This document shows positions 52,440-61,351 of a stretch of DNA of 64,000 nucleotides, one piece after another. This DNA comes from CAMEGH01 sp052103595. Its GTDB lineage: Bacteria; Patescibacteriota; Saccharimonadia; Saccharimonadales; Saccharimonadaceae. The DNA lies in the NCBI GenBank assembly GCA_052103595.1, contig JBQEKC010000002.1:147960-211959 (forward strand), read 5' to 3'. Each line of letters begins with the position of its first letter. The stretch's first letter is position 1. A program made the translations under genes and the position numbers. Under the pieces are notes generated by a model that searched no databases, had not been told where the DNA came from, and worked only from the letters and a program-made list of their open reading frames with translations.

Positions 52440-54116
52440 GTGAAGTTTCGCTTAAGTCTATATAAGGCGCCCTTGCTCAATCTGTTGTGTGGGTTTGCTG
52501 TAGCGCTGACCTTTATTGCGACCAATCCATTTGTACATGTGGCCGTGTGGCTGGTGTGTAGTGGGGTGTTACTTATCCGTGTGCTGCTACATGCAACGAG
52601 CCCACCTAAGATCACGAGTCTTATATCACCATACCTTCTCTTGGTGGCAGTAGTATCTCAAAATTTAGGAGCAGTAAATGGTACTATTACTGACGAAAGT
52701 GGCTATCTCCTAATATGCTTCTCTGTGATATTAGTGGCTATGATCGTCTCCTTTGATGTAGTTTCTGCAAAGGGGACTTTGCGTAATGTTAATTATGTAT
52801 TTGGTGATGTCCACTCAGGAGATATGGTAGAGATAGCGGCGGCTCGCACTAGGCTGATTGTTCCATTTCTGTACGTATTGTCATTTGTGGCATACTTTTA
52901 TAACCCCATGGTGTCACTATTCCTACTAGTGGCAACGATTGGGATGCTCGCTATATCTACATTGATAATTTTGCGTACCCAGGCACTTTCGAGGGTGCGT
53001 GACAATGTCTCTATGCAGAGGATTAAGGACGATAATCTTGACTTTGTCGTATTTTTTGCGACGAATAAGCCCACATATGGAGTCTATATGATGTGGGATA
53101 AGTATTTCAAGAGGGCGGGGAGAAGGTTTGCAATAATAACACAACAAGAACAGCACGTTATGCCCTTAAGTAAGCAGACAGATACACCAGTTATTTATGC
53201 CCGAAGAGCTGAAGATCTGCGCACTATACTAATGCTAAAGTCTATCAGGGCAGTTTTTTATCCGACAAACAACAATCGGAATATGACAACGACTATCTCA
53301 CCAGGACCCTTACATGTGCACATAGGACATGGAGATTCAGACAAGGCGTCTTCTTATCGATTTACGAATAACATGTACGATAGGATATTTGTTGCGGGTA
53401 ATGCGGCGATAGAAAGATACGTCGGGCACGGTGTACATATAGACTCAAATAAATTTGTAGTTGTTGGACGCCCACAAATTGAGGACGTGCAAGTTGCGGT
53501 CAATAATGACATTAAGACAGTGTTGTACGCACCAACATGGCATGGCGATACAAGCGAGATGAACTACACGTCTCTGTACGAAGGTGTGCATATTGTCAAA
53601 GCACTTCTCTCGCGTGGTCTCAGGGTTATATTCAGGCCCCACCCCCAGTCTAGAAGATCTTCGACTTTGAGCACTCATATCGATAGAGTCCTCGATATCC
53701 TGAAAGATAATGAGCGAGAGACGGGTGTGAGGCACGTATATGGTCATACTGCAGAAGTTACTATGGGGGTTTCAGATTGCTTTAATGAGTCGGACGCATT
53801 AATAAGCGACGTATCCTCTGTCGTGTCGGACTACCTCTTTTCTGAAAAGCCGATCATACTTGTCTCTGCGAGAGAAAGCGCTGCCGAGTTTAAAAAGGAG
53901 TATCCTATAGCAAAGGCAGCATATGTGGTCGAGCCGGATATGGTAGGCCTTGGGGGTGTGCTAGATAGACTCGTTAAGTCAAATGATCCGATGAAAGTCA
54001 AACGAAAACAAGTAAAAGAACATTATCTTGGTTCTGTAAAAGTAGGCAAGGACTACACCAGTTTGTTTACCGAAGAAGTGATAAATGTAGTAAACGCACC
54101 AAACCCGAGAAGATAG
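52440..54116 (+). CDS. Membrane-anchored CDP-alditol phosphotransferase family protein
   Basis: 558 residues, start GTG 52440. The first 190 residues hold about five membrane helices, which the other transferases here lack. The rest is TagF-like: HVHIGHGDSDKASS, a GRPQIEDV block, VLYAPTWHGDT, FRPHPQSR, and LISDVSSVVSDYLFSEKP. It probably adds ribitol or glycerol phosphate units to a membrane-bound chain. Same codon style as the gene before it. Confidence 0.8.
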   Translation: MKFRLSLYKAPLLNLLCGFAVALTFIATNPFVHVAVWLVCSGVLLIRVLLHATSPPKITSLISPYLLLVAVVSQNLGAVNGTITDESGYLLICFSVILVAMIVSFDVVSAKGTLRNVNYVFGDVHSGDMVEIAAARTRLIVPFLYVLSFVAYFYNPMVSLFLLVATIGMLAISTLIILRTQALSRVRDNVSMQRIKDDNLDFVVFFATNKPTYGVYMMWDKYFKRAGRRFAIITQQEQHVMPLSKQTDTPVIYARRAEDLRTILMLKSIRAVFYPTNNNRNMTTTISPGPLHVHIGHGDSDKASSYRFTNNMYDRIFVAGNAAIERYVGHGVHIDSNKFVVVGRPQIEDVQVAVNNDIKTVLYAPTWHGDTSEMNYTSLYEGVHIVKALLSRGLRVIFRPHPQSRRSSTLSTHIDRVLDILKDNERETGVRHVYGHTAEVTMGVSDCFNESDALISDVSSVVSDYLFSEKPIILVSARESAAEFKKEYPIAKAAYVVEPDMVGLGGVLDRLVKSNDPMKVKRKQVKEHYLGSVKVGKDYTSLFTEEVINVVNAPNPRR

Positions 54117-54199
54117 CCGGTATCGGAGTAACATTTACTTTTGATGTGTATTGGTGTAAGATATCTTTCAGTAAGACAATCTAAATAACAGAGATTATA

Positions 54200-57100
54200 G
54201 TGAAAAATAACCGCATAAAAGATAAATGGGTTTTTGGTGTCAGTTCATTTTCCGGTAACCCAAAATGACTATATTTATATATAATAAAGAGTCACCCAGA
54301 GATAAAGACTTGGTGGCTTGCAGATACTGAAAAGTCCGCCAAAGCCATGGTTGCAGCAGGACTGACTAGATCAAAAATTATTGTTAGGGACACCAAGGGG
54401 GCTGACGATATTCTTAAGAAAATCGATGTTTATGTAGAGGATCAATTTCGAGAGTACTACCCAGAGGTCCTGGGTGATAATGTAACATATTTGAATCTTT
54501 GGCATGGTGTGGGGCTGAAAGAGATTGAGCTAAACACTCCTTTTAACGGCTCCTTGGCTGGAGCTATAATGAAGAAATACTCAAAGATTGCACGTAAATA
54601 TCATGACCAAACCTTGTTCCTGGTCACAAGTAGTAGGATGGAAGAGCACTTTTCTCGCAGCATTGCTACTCCGAGAGATCAATTTCTGAGAGGTGGTTAC
54701 CCAAGAGTTTCTCTGCCTAAAAAGATCAAGCCATCAAGAAAGAGTCTACTATCGGGTGAATGGTCACACATTGCTATGTATGCACCTACTTATAGAGATT
54801 GGAACTCTAGTAACTACTTAATAGAGCTTATACCCAAGATAGACAAGCTTATAGCCGCAGTCGAGACAAGTAATACTCTACTTATTTTGAATTTGCATCC
54901 AAAAATGCGCCAAGATAGACAATACGCTGGTATCTTAGACAAAATAAAAAATCACCCCAACTTCATATGCGTAGATGAGGCTATGGATGTGTATGAGATG
55001 ATGCAATCAATTGACTACACTATAGTTGACTATTCGTCTATTTATTATGATTTAATGGCGGCCGGTGCTGATAAATTTGTACGATATATTCCCGATTACG
55101 AAAAATATATTCAATATCAAGATGGCGGCATGAAAGATTATCATGATAAGACATATGGTGAGGTAGCGACAAGCTTTAGTGAGCTTCTTCATATTATCAG
55201 TAACCCTCAGCTTAAGAAGATGGTTGACCGCAAGAAAAAGAAGGAGCTGATGGAATACTTCTTTGGGTATGCAGGTGATGCAGAGGACGATGTAGAAGAT
55301 ATTATAAGGCGTGTTGAGTCATTTAAGCCGAAATCAGAGAAAGAATCAACATTGACCACGCTACGATCATATGATGTTTTTGATACGTTGATAAAAAGGT
55401 CTGTGGGTATGCCGGCTGGTGTGTTCTATGCGGTTCGTGAAAGAATGTATAAAGTTCAGCACGAATTTCAATTTCCTACGTATGTCTTAGATAATTATCC
55501 AAATGTTCGCAGACAGGCAGAGGCGGATATGCGACACAATAGACATCATACACAGATTGAACGCAAGAGTGATGTTCGTGAGGTTAGCCTTGATTCTATC
55601 ATAGAGAGAATGTCAGAAGTCTATGAGCTGACCGATAAGCAAAAAGCGTATTTAATTGAAACCGAGATATCTCTAGAGATTGAAGCGGTGCAGCCAATTC
55701 AGTCGAGAATCGACACTCTCTTTGATCAGCAGGAAAAAGGCGACACAGTCATATTAATCAGTGATATGTATTTGCCGCGTGAGGTAATCAAAAGAATGCT
55801 AGTCAAGGTGGACCCTAGGCTTGCAAAACTCAAATTGTATTTATCTGGCGAAACAGGGTATCAGAAGTCAACAGGGCTACTCTACAAGTATATATTCTCA
55901 GATATACACTATATGTTTAAGGAGTGGGTGCATTACGGCGACAATAAGCATTCTGACAAGAAAATACCATCACAGCTGGGCATTACGACACAATATCACG
56001 AGATGATTCCCTTTAATCGATATGAAACTTTTATTGCGAACGCAATGAACTCATCTGACGGCTATAAAATTGCGAACTTGATGAGGCTATATAGGGATAC
56101 AAAAGAATATGCTACGAAAAGTGATAAGGAAAAAAAACTCGGATACTATAGCTATGCGTTCATAGGCAGTTATCTTGTACCATACGTGGATTGGTTGCTA
56201 CGTGATGCGGTGGCTAAAAAAACGAAGAAACTATATTTCATAACACGCGACGGCAATATACTAATCGAGATAGCACGAGTATTGTGTGATGCGCGAGGAT
56301 ACGATATAGAGCTGGATCTGATATATGGATCACGATCTGTATTCCGCATACCAAGCTTTATAGGTGAGATTGAGGATGAAGCGTTTGCTCCTTTTGGTTT
56401 TCTGCAATCAATTGGGAGTTATCAGAAGTTCCTTAAAGCCGCTCGAATTACCGACGATCAGTTCGATGAATTCTTTTCATCGGCAAGCGATCTAAAGGGC
56501 AAGGAGAAGTACAGTCAAGAGGAGGAAGAAACCTTGAGGAGTGCAGCAAGTAACTCCAAAGAGTTTAGGGATCATATTTTAGATATTGCTACGCAGAAAC
56601 GACCTATTGTACTTGACTATCTTCGGGAATCGATTGATTTTGGTGAAAAGTTTGCATTCGCTGAGTTTTGGGGTCGTGGCTATACGCAGGCAAGTTTGCA
56701 GAAGCTTCTCAGTGAGGCAAGCGGATCGCCGGTGGTATTGGAGATGTACTATGCTAGAAGTATATATGGTAGTGATGAGTACAATGTTCGTACACGGTTT
56801 ACGACAAACACCAGAGGACTTACATTTATTGAGTCGCTTTTTAATCAGGCACCTATGGAAACAGTGCGTCAATATGAGTATGACGACGAGGGGGTGGCAC
56901 ATCCGGTGCTGGTAGAGAAGGATACGCACGAAATGTTTAGCGCATTTATGGAAGGTGCAACAGCGTTCGCGAAAGCGTATTCTGAAATAGATTTTTATGA
57001 CTGGCATCGAAACACAAGGGCATTGTTCAATTCTGCAGTTGCTTATTTTCACGATCGATCAGATGATGAGCATATTGTTGAGGTATTTGGGTCATTAGTT

Positions 57101-57379
57101 AATAATCTAGAAATAGGCGGGAAGCAGGAGGTCTATGCCCCGAGTATCCCAATGAAAAAGGCCCTATTCATGAGTACGAGGTACCTAAAAAGAAATACAA
57201 AAGCTTGGAATCTGTCTATTGCCAGGTCGTCAAGAGGCGTGCGGACTGTTCTCGCGGTTCGTCGACAGTATGAGAAGCAGAAGAGGAACTTCAAGCAGAC
57301 AATGCCAAATCAGTATAAAGCAGTTCGCTCTATTAAGAGACCGGTAGCCCGCAGAATAAAGAACGTGATTAAGAGGTAG
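54200..57379 (+). pseudogene. Three-part CDP-alditol phosphotransferase-HAD protein with an in-frame TGA
   Basis: The coding frame begins at GTG 54200 and reads MKNNRIKDKWVFGVSSFSGNPK, then TGA at 54266-54268, then LYLYIIKSHPEIKTWWLAD, the expected N-terminus of the TagF family. From TGA on it is open to 57379, with an internal ATG at 54347 that lacks a ribosome site. Parts: a phosphotransferase domain (LWHGVGLKEIEL, MYAPTYRDW, VDYSSIYYDL); a HAD-like domain (SYDVFDTL, LISDMYLP, YGDNKHSD); a further region starting KKLYFITRDGN; a basic tail. The middle and C-terminal layout recalls COG5610 hydrolases. The stop could be a real nonsense mutation or a sequencing error (TGG to TGA). The rest looks intact, so decay is recent or absent. 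Confidence 0.7.
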
Positions 57380-58517
57380 CAGCCCGTTTCCGTGCAGCTT
57401 CCTGCGCTACAATCCGTCGTAACTTAGATATAAACATACTCTTTTCAAATCGCTTGGCTTTGCGCTGGAGTGTGGCAGGCATAAACTGCATAGACTCTGC
57501 TTTTTGGATGGCATGTGCAACATCATCAACCTCTTGCTTGTCAAAAAATACACCACTCACCTGCGGCTGTACAATATCGAGCGCCCCGCCTTTGCCGTAG
57601 GCTATAACTGGTGCACCTGCGGCGAGTGCTTCTGCCTGCACAATGCCAAAGTCCTCTTCGGCAGGGAAGATAAATCCTTTGGCGGTGTTGAGCGCCTCGG
57701 TAACTACCGCATCGGAAGCGTCGCCAAATCGATCAGTGTAAAATTCTACATTTGGGCCAGCTAGCTCTCTTAGCTTTTGGTGTTCGGCGCCATTGCCAAA
57801 TACCTTTAGCGGGACATTGAGTTTTGTTGCGGCTGCCACAGCTAAGTCGATACGTTTGTAAGAAACCTGCCGACCAAGCGCAACGTAGTGGTCGTCGCGC
57901 ACTTTTGCCGGGGTGAACCTGCTAACATCAACAGGCGGATGCAAAACGGTCGATGGCTTATTATAATATTTCTTAATACGTGCCTGCACTTCGCTCGAAT
58001 TCGCAATAAATGCGTCAACTTTTTGTGCTGCCTTGTAATCTGCCTTGCGCTGGGATGGTACGAGAACAGGGATTAGTAATTGTATGAGCCGGTTGAATTT
58101 GCCAAATCCTGGATCTTTACGATACTCGTCGTAGTGGCTCCAGTAGTAGCGGATAGGCGTATGGCAGTACGATATAAGTATTTGATCTTCGCGGGTTTTT
58201 TGTACCTGTTTTGATTCGGCGATGGTGCTGGCAAGGATGATATCGTATTCAGAAAGATCGAGCGAACGAAACGCATGCACGCGCAGCACAGGGAACCATT
58301 TATGCAGGCGTCGCAGGCTTTTTGGCAACTTTTGAATCCAGGTGGTGCGAATGTCTAGTCCATGGAACGCGGGCATGACGTTTGGTTCGTAGGCAGAGGT
58401 GTAAATTGGCGCATCAGGAAAAGCTTCGTGCATAGCCAGCACGACATTTTCGGCGCCGCCCATATTGGTCAGCCAGTCACATACAATAGCTACTTTTGGC
58501 GTGCTTTGCTTGGCCAT
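57369..58517 (-). CDS. GT4 glycosyltransferase
   Basis: 382 residues. GT-B fold: VAIVCDWLTNMGGAENVV at the start, a central SYCHTPIRYYW, ALGRQVSYKRIDLAV, and FPAEEDFGIVQAEALA for the donor site. It resembles WcaI/WbaZ-like mannosyl or related transferases. It follows the initiating glycosylphosphotransferase with a 1-nt overlap, so it may add the second sugar. Its end overlaps the preceding plus-strand gene by 11 nt. Confidence 0.83.
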   Translation of the reverse strand: MAKQSTPKVAIVCDWLTNMGGAENVVLAMHEAFPDAPIYTSAYEPNVMPAFHGLDIRTTWIQKLPKSLRRLHKWFPVLRVHAFRSLDLSEYDIILASTIAESKQVQKTREDQILISYCHTPIRYYWSHYDEYRKDPGFGKFNRLIQLLIPVLVPSQRKADYKAAQKVDAFIANSSEVQARIKKYYNKPSTVLHPPVDVSRFTPAKVRDDHYVALGRQVSYKRIDLAVAAATKLNVPLKVFGNGAEHQKLRELAGPNVEFYTDRFGDASDAVVTEALNTAKGFIFPAEEDFGIVQAEALAAGAPVIAYGKGGALDIVQPQVSGVFFDKQEVDDVAHAIQKAESMQFMPATLQRKAKRFEKSMFISKLRRIVAQEAARKRAATS

Positions 58518-59953
58518 TATTTTGCTCCGTCTTTACGCACAACAACGGCGATTGTTTTGAATAATATTTTCATATCCAGCCAAAAACTCCAATTTTGTGC
58601 GTAAAATAATTCTAGCTCAATGCGGTCTTCAAAGCTCAAGTTGCTACGCCCGCTCACCTGCCATAGTCCAGTCACGCCAGATTTTACGCTGTGTAGGAGT
58701 GCGGTTTTGTTTTTATTAAATTTGGCTTCTTGCGGCAAAATAGGGCGCGGGCCAACGAGGCTTAAATCGCCTTTTAATACATTAAATAGTTGCGGTAGTT
58801 CATCAAGCGATGTATTGCGCAGGAACTTCCCAAAGCGTGTAATGCGCGGGTCGTCTGCGACTTTGCGGTGCGTTTCGTATTCTTTGGCAAGGTCGTCACG
58901 ACCCATATCGCGGAATTCGTCAGCGGCATCTTTTTTGCCGTATTTTGCGCTCATTGAACGAAATTTAATCAGCCGCACTGGTTCAGAAAAGCGGCTTAAG
59001 CGCTTTGATACGTAAAAAACTGGGCCGGGATTGAGGATTTTTTGCAAGATGATAAGAGTAAGGAAAACGGGAGAAAGGAGTACGATAGCAATAAAGCTGA
59101 GTACCGTATCGAAAATAAGTTTGACGATTTCGCCCCAACCGGTGAGCGGCGTTTGGCTGACAGAAATCATTGGGTAGCCCAAAAAGACATCGACGGTGTT
59201 TTTGCCGCTGTAAAATTCTGGCTCACCAGGGATAAAATTGTAGCTAATGTGGCGAGCTTGCGCGGCAGATAGAATTTTTTGGTTGCGTGCTTGGTCATCG
59301 TACAAATCAGTTTGAATGATGGTGGTGATGTGGTTGGAATCGATAAATTTCAGTGCAGATTCAACCTGCGAATAGTGCAAAACATTAAGGTCTTTTGGCA
59401 GTACCGCTTTTGGTCCTGCGATTGCGACCACTTCGTAGCCACTTTTTTTGGTATTTGCTAGATTGTCGGCAATATCAGCCACGGCATCAGACGAACCAAT
59501 CAGTAGTACGCGGCTTGTACCGACGCCGTAACGGAACAGTCGTGAACGCAGCCAGCGGAAGAATTCACGCTCAAGCACTAGCAGTAGGAACGCACCAACA
59601 AGCGCGTACACTGCTACAAGTCGCGCCGGCAAAAGTGAATTTTCGGTCACAAACTCCCACCCTAAAATTAGTAAAATGCCAATAAACGAACCAGCGGCAA
59701 GGCGACTCCATTCTTGCAAACGGCGACTGTAAATCGTCATACGGTAGAGCCCAAGAAGCGCAAAGGTTGCAATCCAAAATGGTGTAATAGTCACAAGACC
59801 TAAAATGTATTCGATGGCGTACACTTCTGACACCAGAGGTCGTGCGTCGTAGTAAACGCGTAAAACGTACGCCAAACTAAGTGCAGCAACAATTACCAGC
59901 GCATCAATCAAAAGAAGCAAAAGGCTGTAATACTGCGAGTTTCGTCCCAACAT
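58517..59953 (-). CDS. Polyprenyl glycosylphosphotransferase (WbaP/CpsE-like)
   Basis: 478 residues. Four or five N-terminal membrane helices, a middle CoA-binding-like (Rossmann) domain (about 150-250, VLLIGSSDAVADIADNL), another helix at about 275-300, and the catalytic sugar-transferase domain with LIKFRSM, RNTSLDELPQLFNVLKGDLSLVGPRP in parts, and VSGRSNLSFEDR. It moves a sugar-1-phosphate onto undecaprenyl phosphate and so starts the repeat unit. The ATG at 59953 is 7 nt from a -10 box. Confidence 0.9.
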   Translation of the reverse strand: MLGRNSQYYSLLLLLIDALVIVAALSLAYVLRVYYDARPLVSEVYAIEYILGLVTITPFWIATFALLGLYRMTIYSRRLQEWSRLAAGSFIGILLILGWEFVTENSLLPARLVAVYALVGAFLLLVLEREFFRWLRSRLFRYGVGTSRVLLIGSSDAVADIADNLANTKKSGYEVVAIAGPKAVLPKDLNVLHYSQVESALKFIDSNHITTIIQTDLYDDQARNQKILSAAQARHISYNFIPGEPEFYSGKNTVDVFLGYPMISVSQTPLTGWGEIVKLIFDTVLSFIAIVLLSPVFLTLIILQKILNPGPVFYVSKRLSRFSEPVRLIKFRSMSAKYGKKDAADEFRDMGRDDLAKEYETHRKVADDPRITRFGKFLRNTSLDELPQLFNVLKGDLSLVGPRPILPQEAKFNKNKTALLHSVKSGVTGLWQVSGRSNLSFEDRIELELFYAQNWSFWLDMKILFKTIAVVVRKDGAK

Positions 59954-59957
59954 AGGT

Positions 59958-59966
59958 TATATTATA
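59958..59966. promoter_or_regulatory. Overlapping divergent -10 boxes
   Basis: TATAAT on the minus strand (59966-59961) lies 7 nt before ATG 59953. TATATT on the plus strand (59958-59963) lies 13 nt before ATG 59977. Both imply leaderless or near-leaderless transcripts. Confidence 0.5.
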
Positions 59967-59976
59967 CACTAGATAT

Positions 59977-61320
59977 ATGACACGTGCCCTTGCAAATATC
60001 ATCATCGTTTTCGCCGCATTGGTATTGTTTGGCGTACTGTTTCAGGCGCCCATTTCTGTTCTGGCAGACGTTCATGCGCCAGGTGCGGCGCTACTGCTAA
60101 AAGCCTGGAAGGAAATACTTTTGGGCACAATTGGCGTACTGCTCATTGTGTTGATATGGCGAACAGGCACGACAAAACAATTGCTGCGAGATAAGCTTTT
60201 GTGGTTGGTGGGTGCGATTGGCGTACTGCATATTGTGTTGCTATTTGCGTTTGACAATCATTACGTTAGCGAAGCAGCCGGCTTGTTGATTGATGTGCGA
60301 ACGTACCTCTTTTTTGCTGAATTATATGTGCTCGTAAGGATATGGCCGCCGGCAAAACGACCGCTTTTATTAACATTTGGTGCAGGTGCAGGGATTGTGT
60401 TGCTTTTTGCCGTGTTGCAGGCGACAGTGTTGCCGCGCGATATATTGGCATCGATCGGGTATTCGGACGAAACGATCAAACCTTACTTAACGGTTGACCT
60501 TAATCCAGATTATGTACGTATTAGCAGTACGCTGCGTGGGCCAAATCCGCTGGGCGCGCTGGCAGTGATTACTCTTTCGTTTGCGGTGGTGAAGCTGCTT
60601 CAATGTGTAGCACGAAAAAAATATGATTATCGGTATATAGCATTGCTACTTTGTGGCGCGCTGGCTTCTGGTGTAGCGCTTTGGTATAGCTATTCGCGTA
60701 GCGCACTGCTTGGCGCCGCTGTTGCGATGGCGGTGATTGCTGTTGCGTGGGCGGCAAAAAAGCTTCCGGTGAAGCTGCTTTTTGCAAGTTTTGCAGCATT
60801 GATAGTGCTCACGGGTGGCGCACTGTACATTACAAAAGACACCTCATTTGTGCAAAACGTGGTCTTTCATAGTAACCCAGATGGCGGGAGTGAGCACAAG
60901 TCTGATCACGGCCACGCTGAATCACTCGCTGAGGGAGTTGAAGCCGCTGCCAATCAACCATTTGGCGCAGGAATTGGTGGTGTGGGGTCGGCATCGTTAC
61001 TAACGGATGAACCGCTGATTATTGAAAATCAATATTTGTATATTGCACATGAATCTGGCTGGGTTGGATTAGCGTTGCAACTTTGGCTGTTTGGTTGGCT
61101 TCTTCTGCTGTTGTGGCGAGATCGACAGCACACCCTTTCATTAGGGCTTGTGGCAAGCGGTTTGGGTATGGCGGTTATTGGTCTTGTGTTGCCAGTGTGG
61201 GCCGATGATACCATTGGCTTAATTTGGTGGGGGCTAGCGGGAATTACTGCCGCAACGATAGTGCGATCCTCCGGTAAAACTCCCCAAAAGCGTACATCAG
61301 TTTCAACCTTGAAGAAATAG
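59977..61320 (+). CDS. O-antigen ligase/polymerase-like membrane protein
   Basis: 447 residues with about eleven predicted membrane helices. A long outside loop (about 295-350) has His and Asp-rich HKSDHGHAES and a GAGIGGVG turn, and RISSTLRGPNPLGALAV occurs before it, as in the Wzy/WaaL (O-antigen ligase) superfamily. It would polymerise or ligate lipid-linked glycan outside the membrane. Divergent from the initiating transferase, with which it shares a promoter region. Confidence 0.75.
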   Translation: MTRALANIIIVFAALVLFGVLFQAPISVLADVHAPGAALLLKAWKEILLGTIGVLLIVLIWRTGTTKQLLRDKLLWLVGAIGVLHIVLLFAFDNHYVSEAAGLLIDVRTYLFFAELYVLVRIWPPAKRPLLLTFGAGAGIVLLFAVLQATVLPRDILASIGYSDETIKPYLTVDLNPDYVRISSTLRGPNPLGALAVITLSFAVVKLLQCVARKKYDYRYIALLLCGALASGVALWYSYSRSALLGAAVAMAVIAVAWAAKKLPVKLLFASFAALIVLTGGALYITKDTSFVQNVVFHSNPDGGSEHKSDHGHAESLAEGVEAAANQPFGAGIGGVGSASLLTDEPLIIENQYLYIAHESGWVGLALQLWLFGWLLLLLWRDRQHTLSLGLVASGLGMAVIGLVLPVWADDTIGLIWWGLAGITAATIVRSSGKTPQKRTSVSTLKK

Positions 61321-61351
61321 CGCTAAAAGTGGTACTATAACCATAATAGCT

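Noticed and set aside
54200..54346. Genome-wide reading of TGA as tryptophan or glycine, as in some other CPR groups
   Set aside because: TGA ends 7815-10715, yidC, 27484-28566, 38270-38689 and others, mostly in ATGA or TGATG overlaps with the next gene, so TGA works as a stop here.
54347..57379. ATG 54347 as the natural start of the TagF-HAD gene
   Set aside because: No ribosome site, and it omits about 49 codons that encode conserved family sequence upstream.
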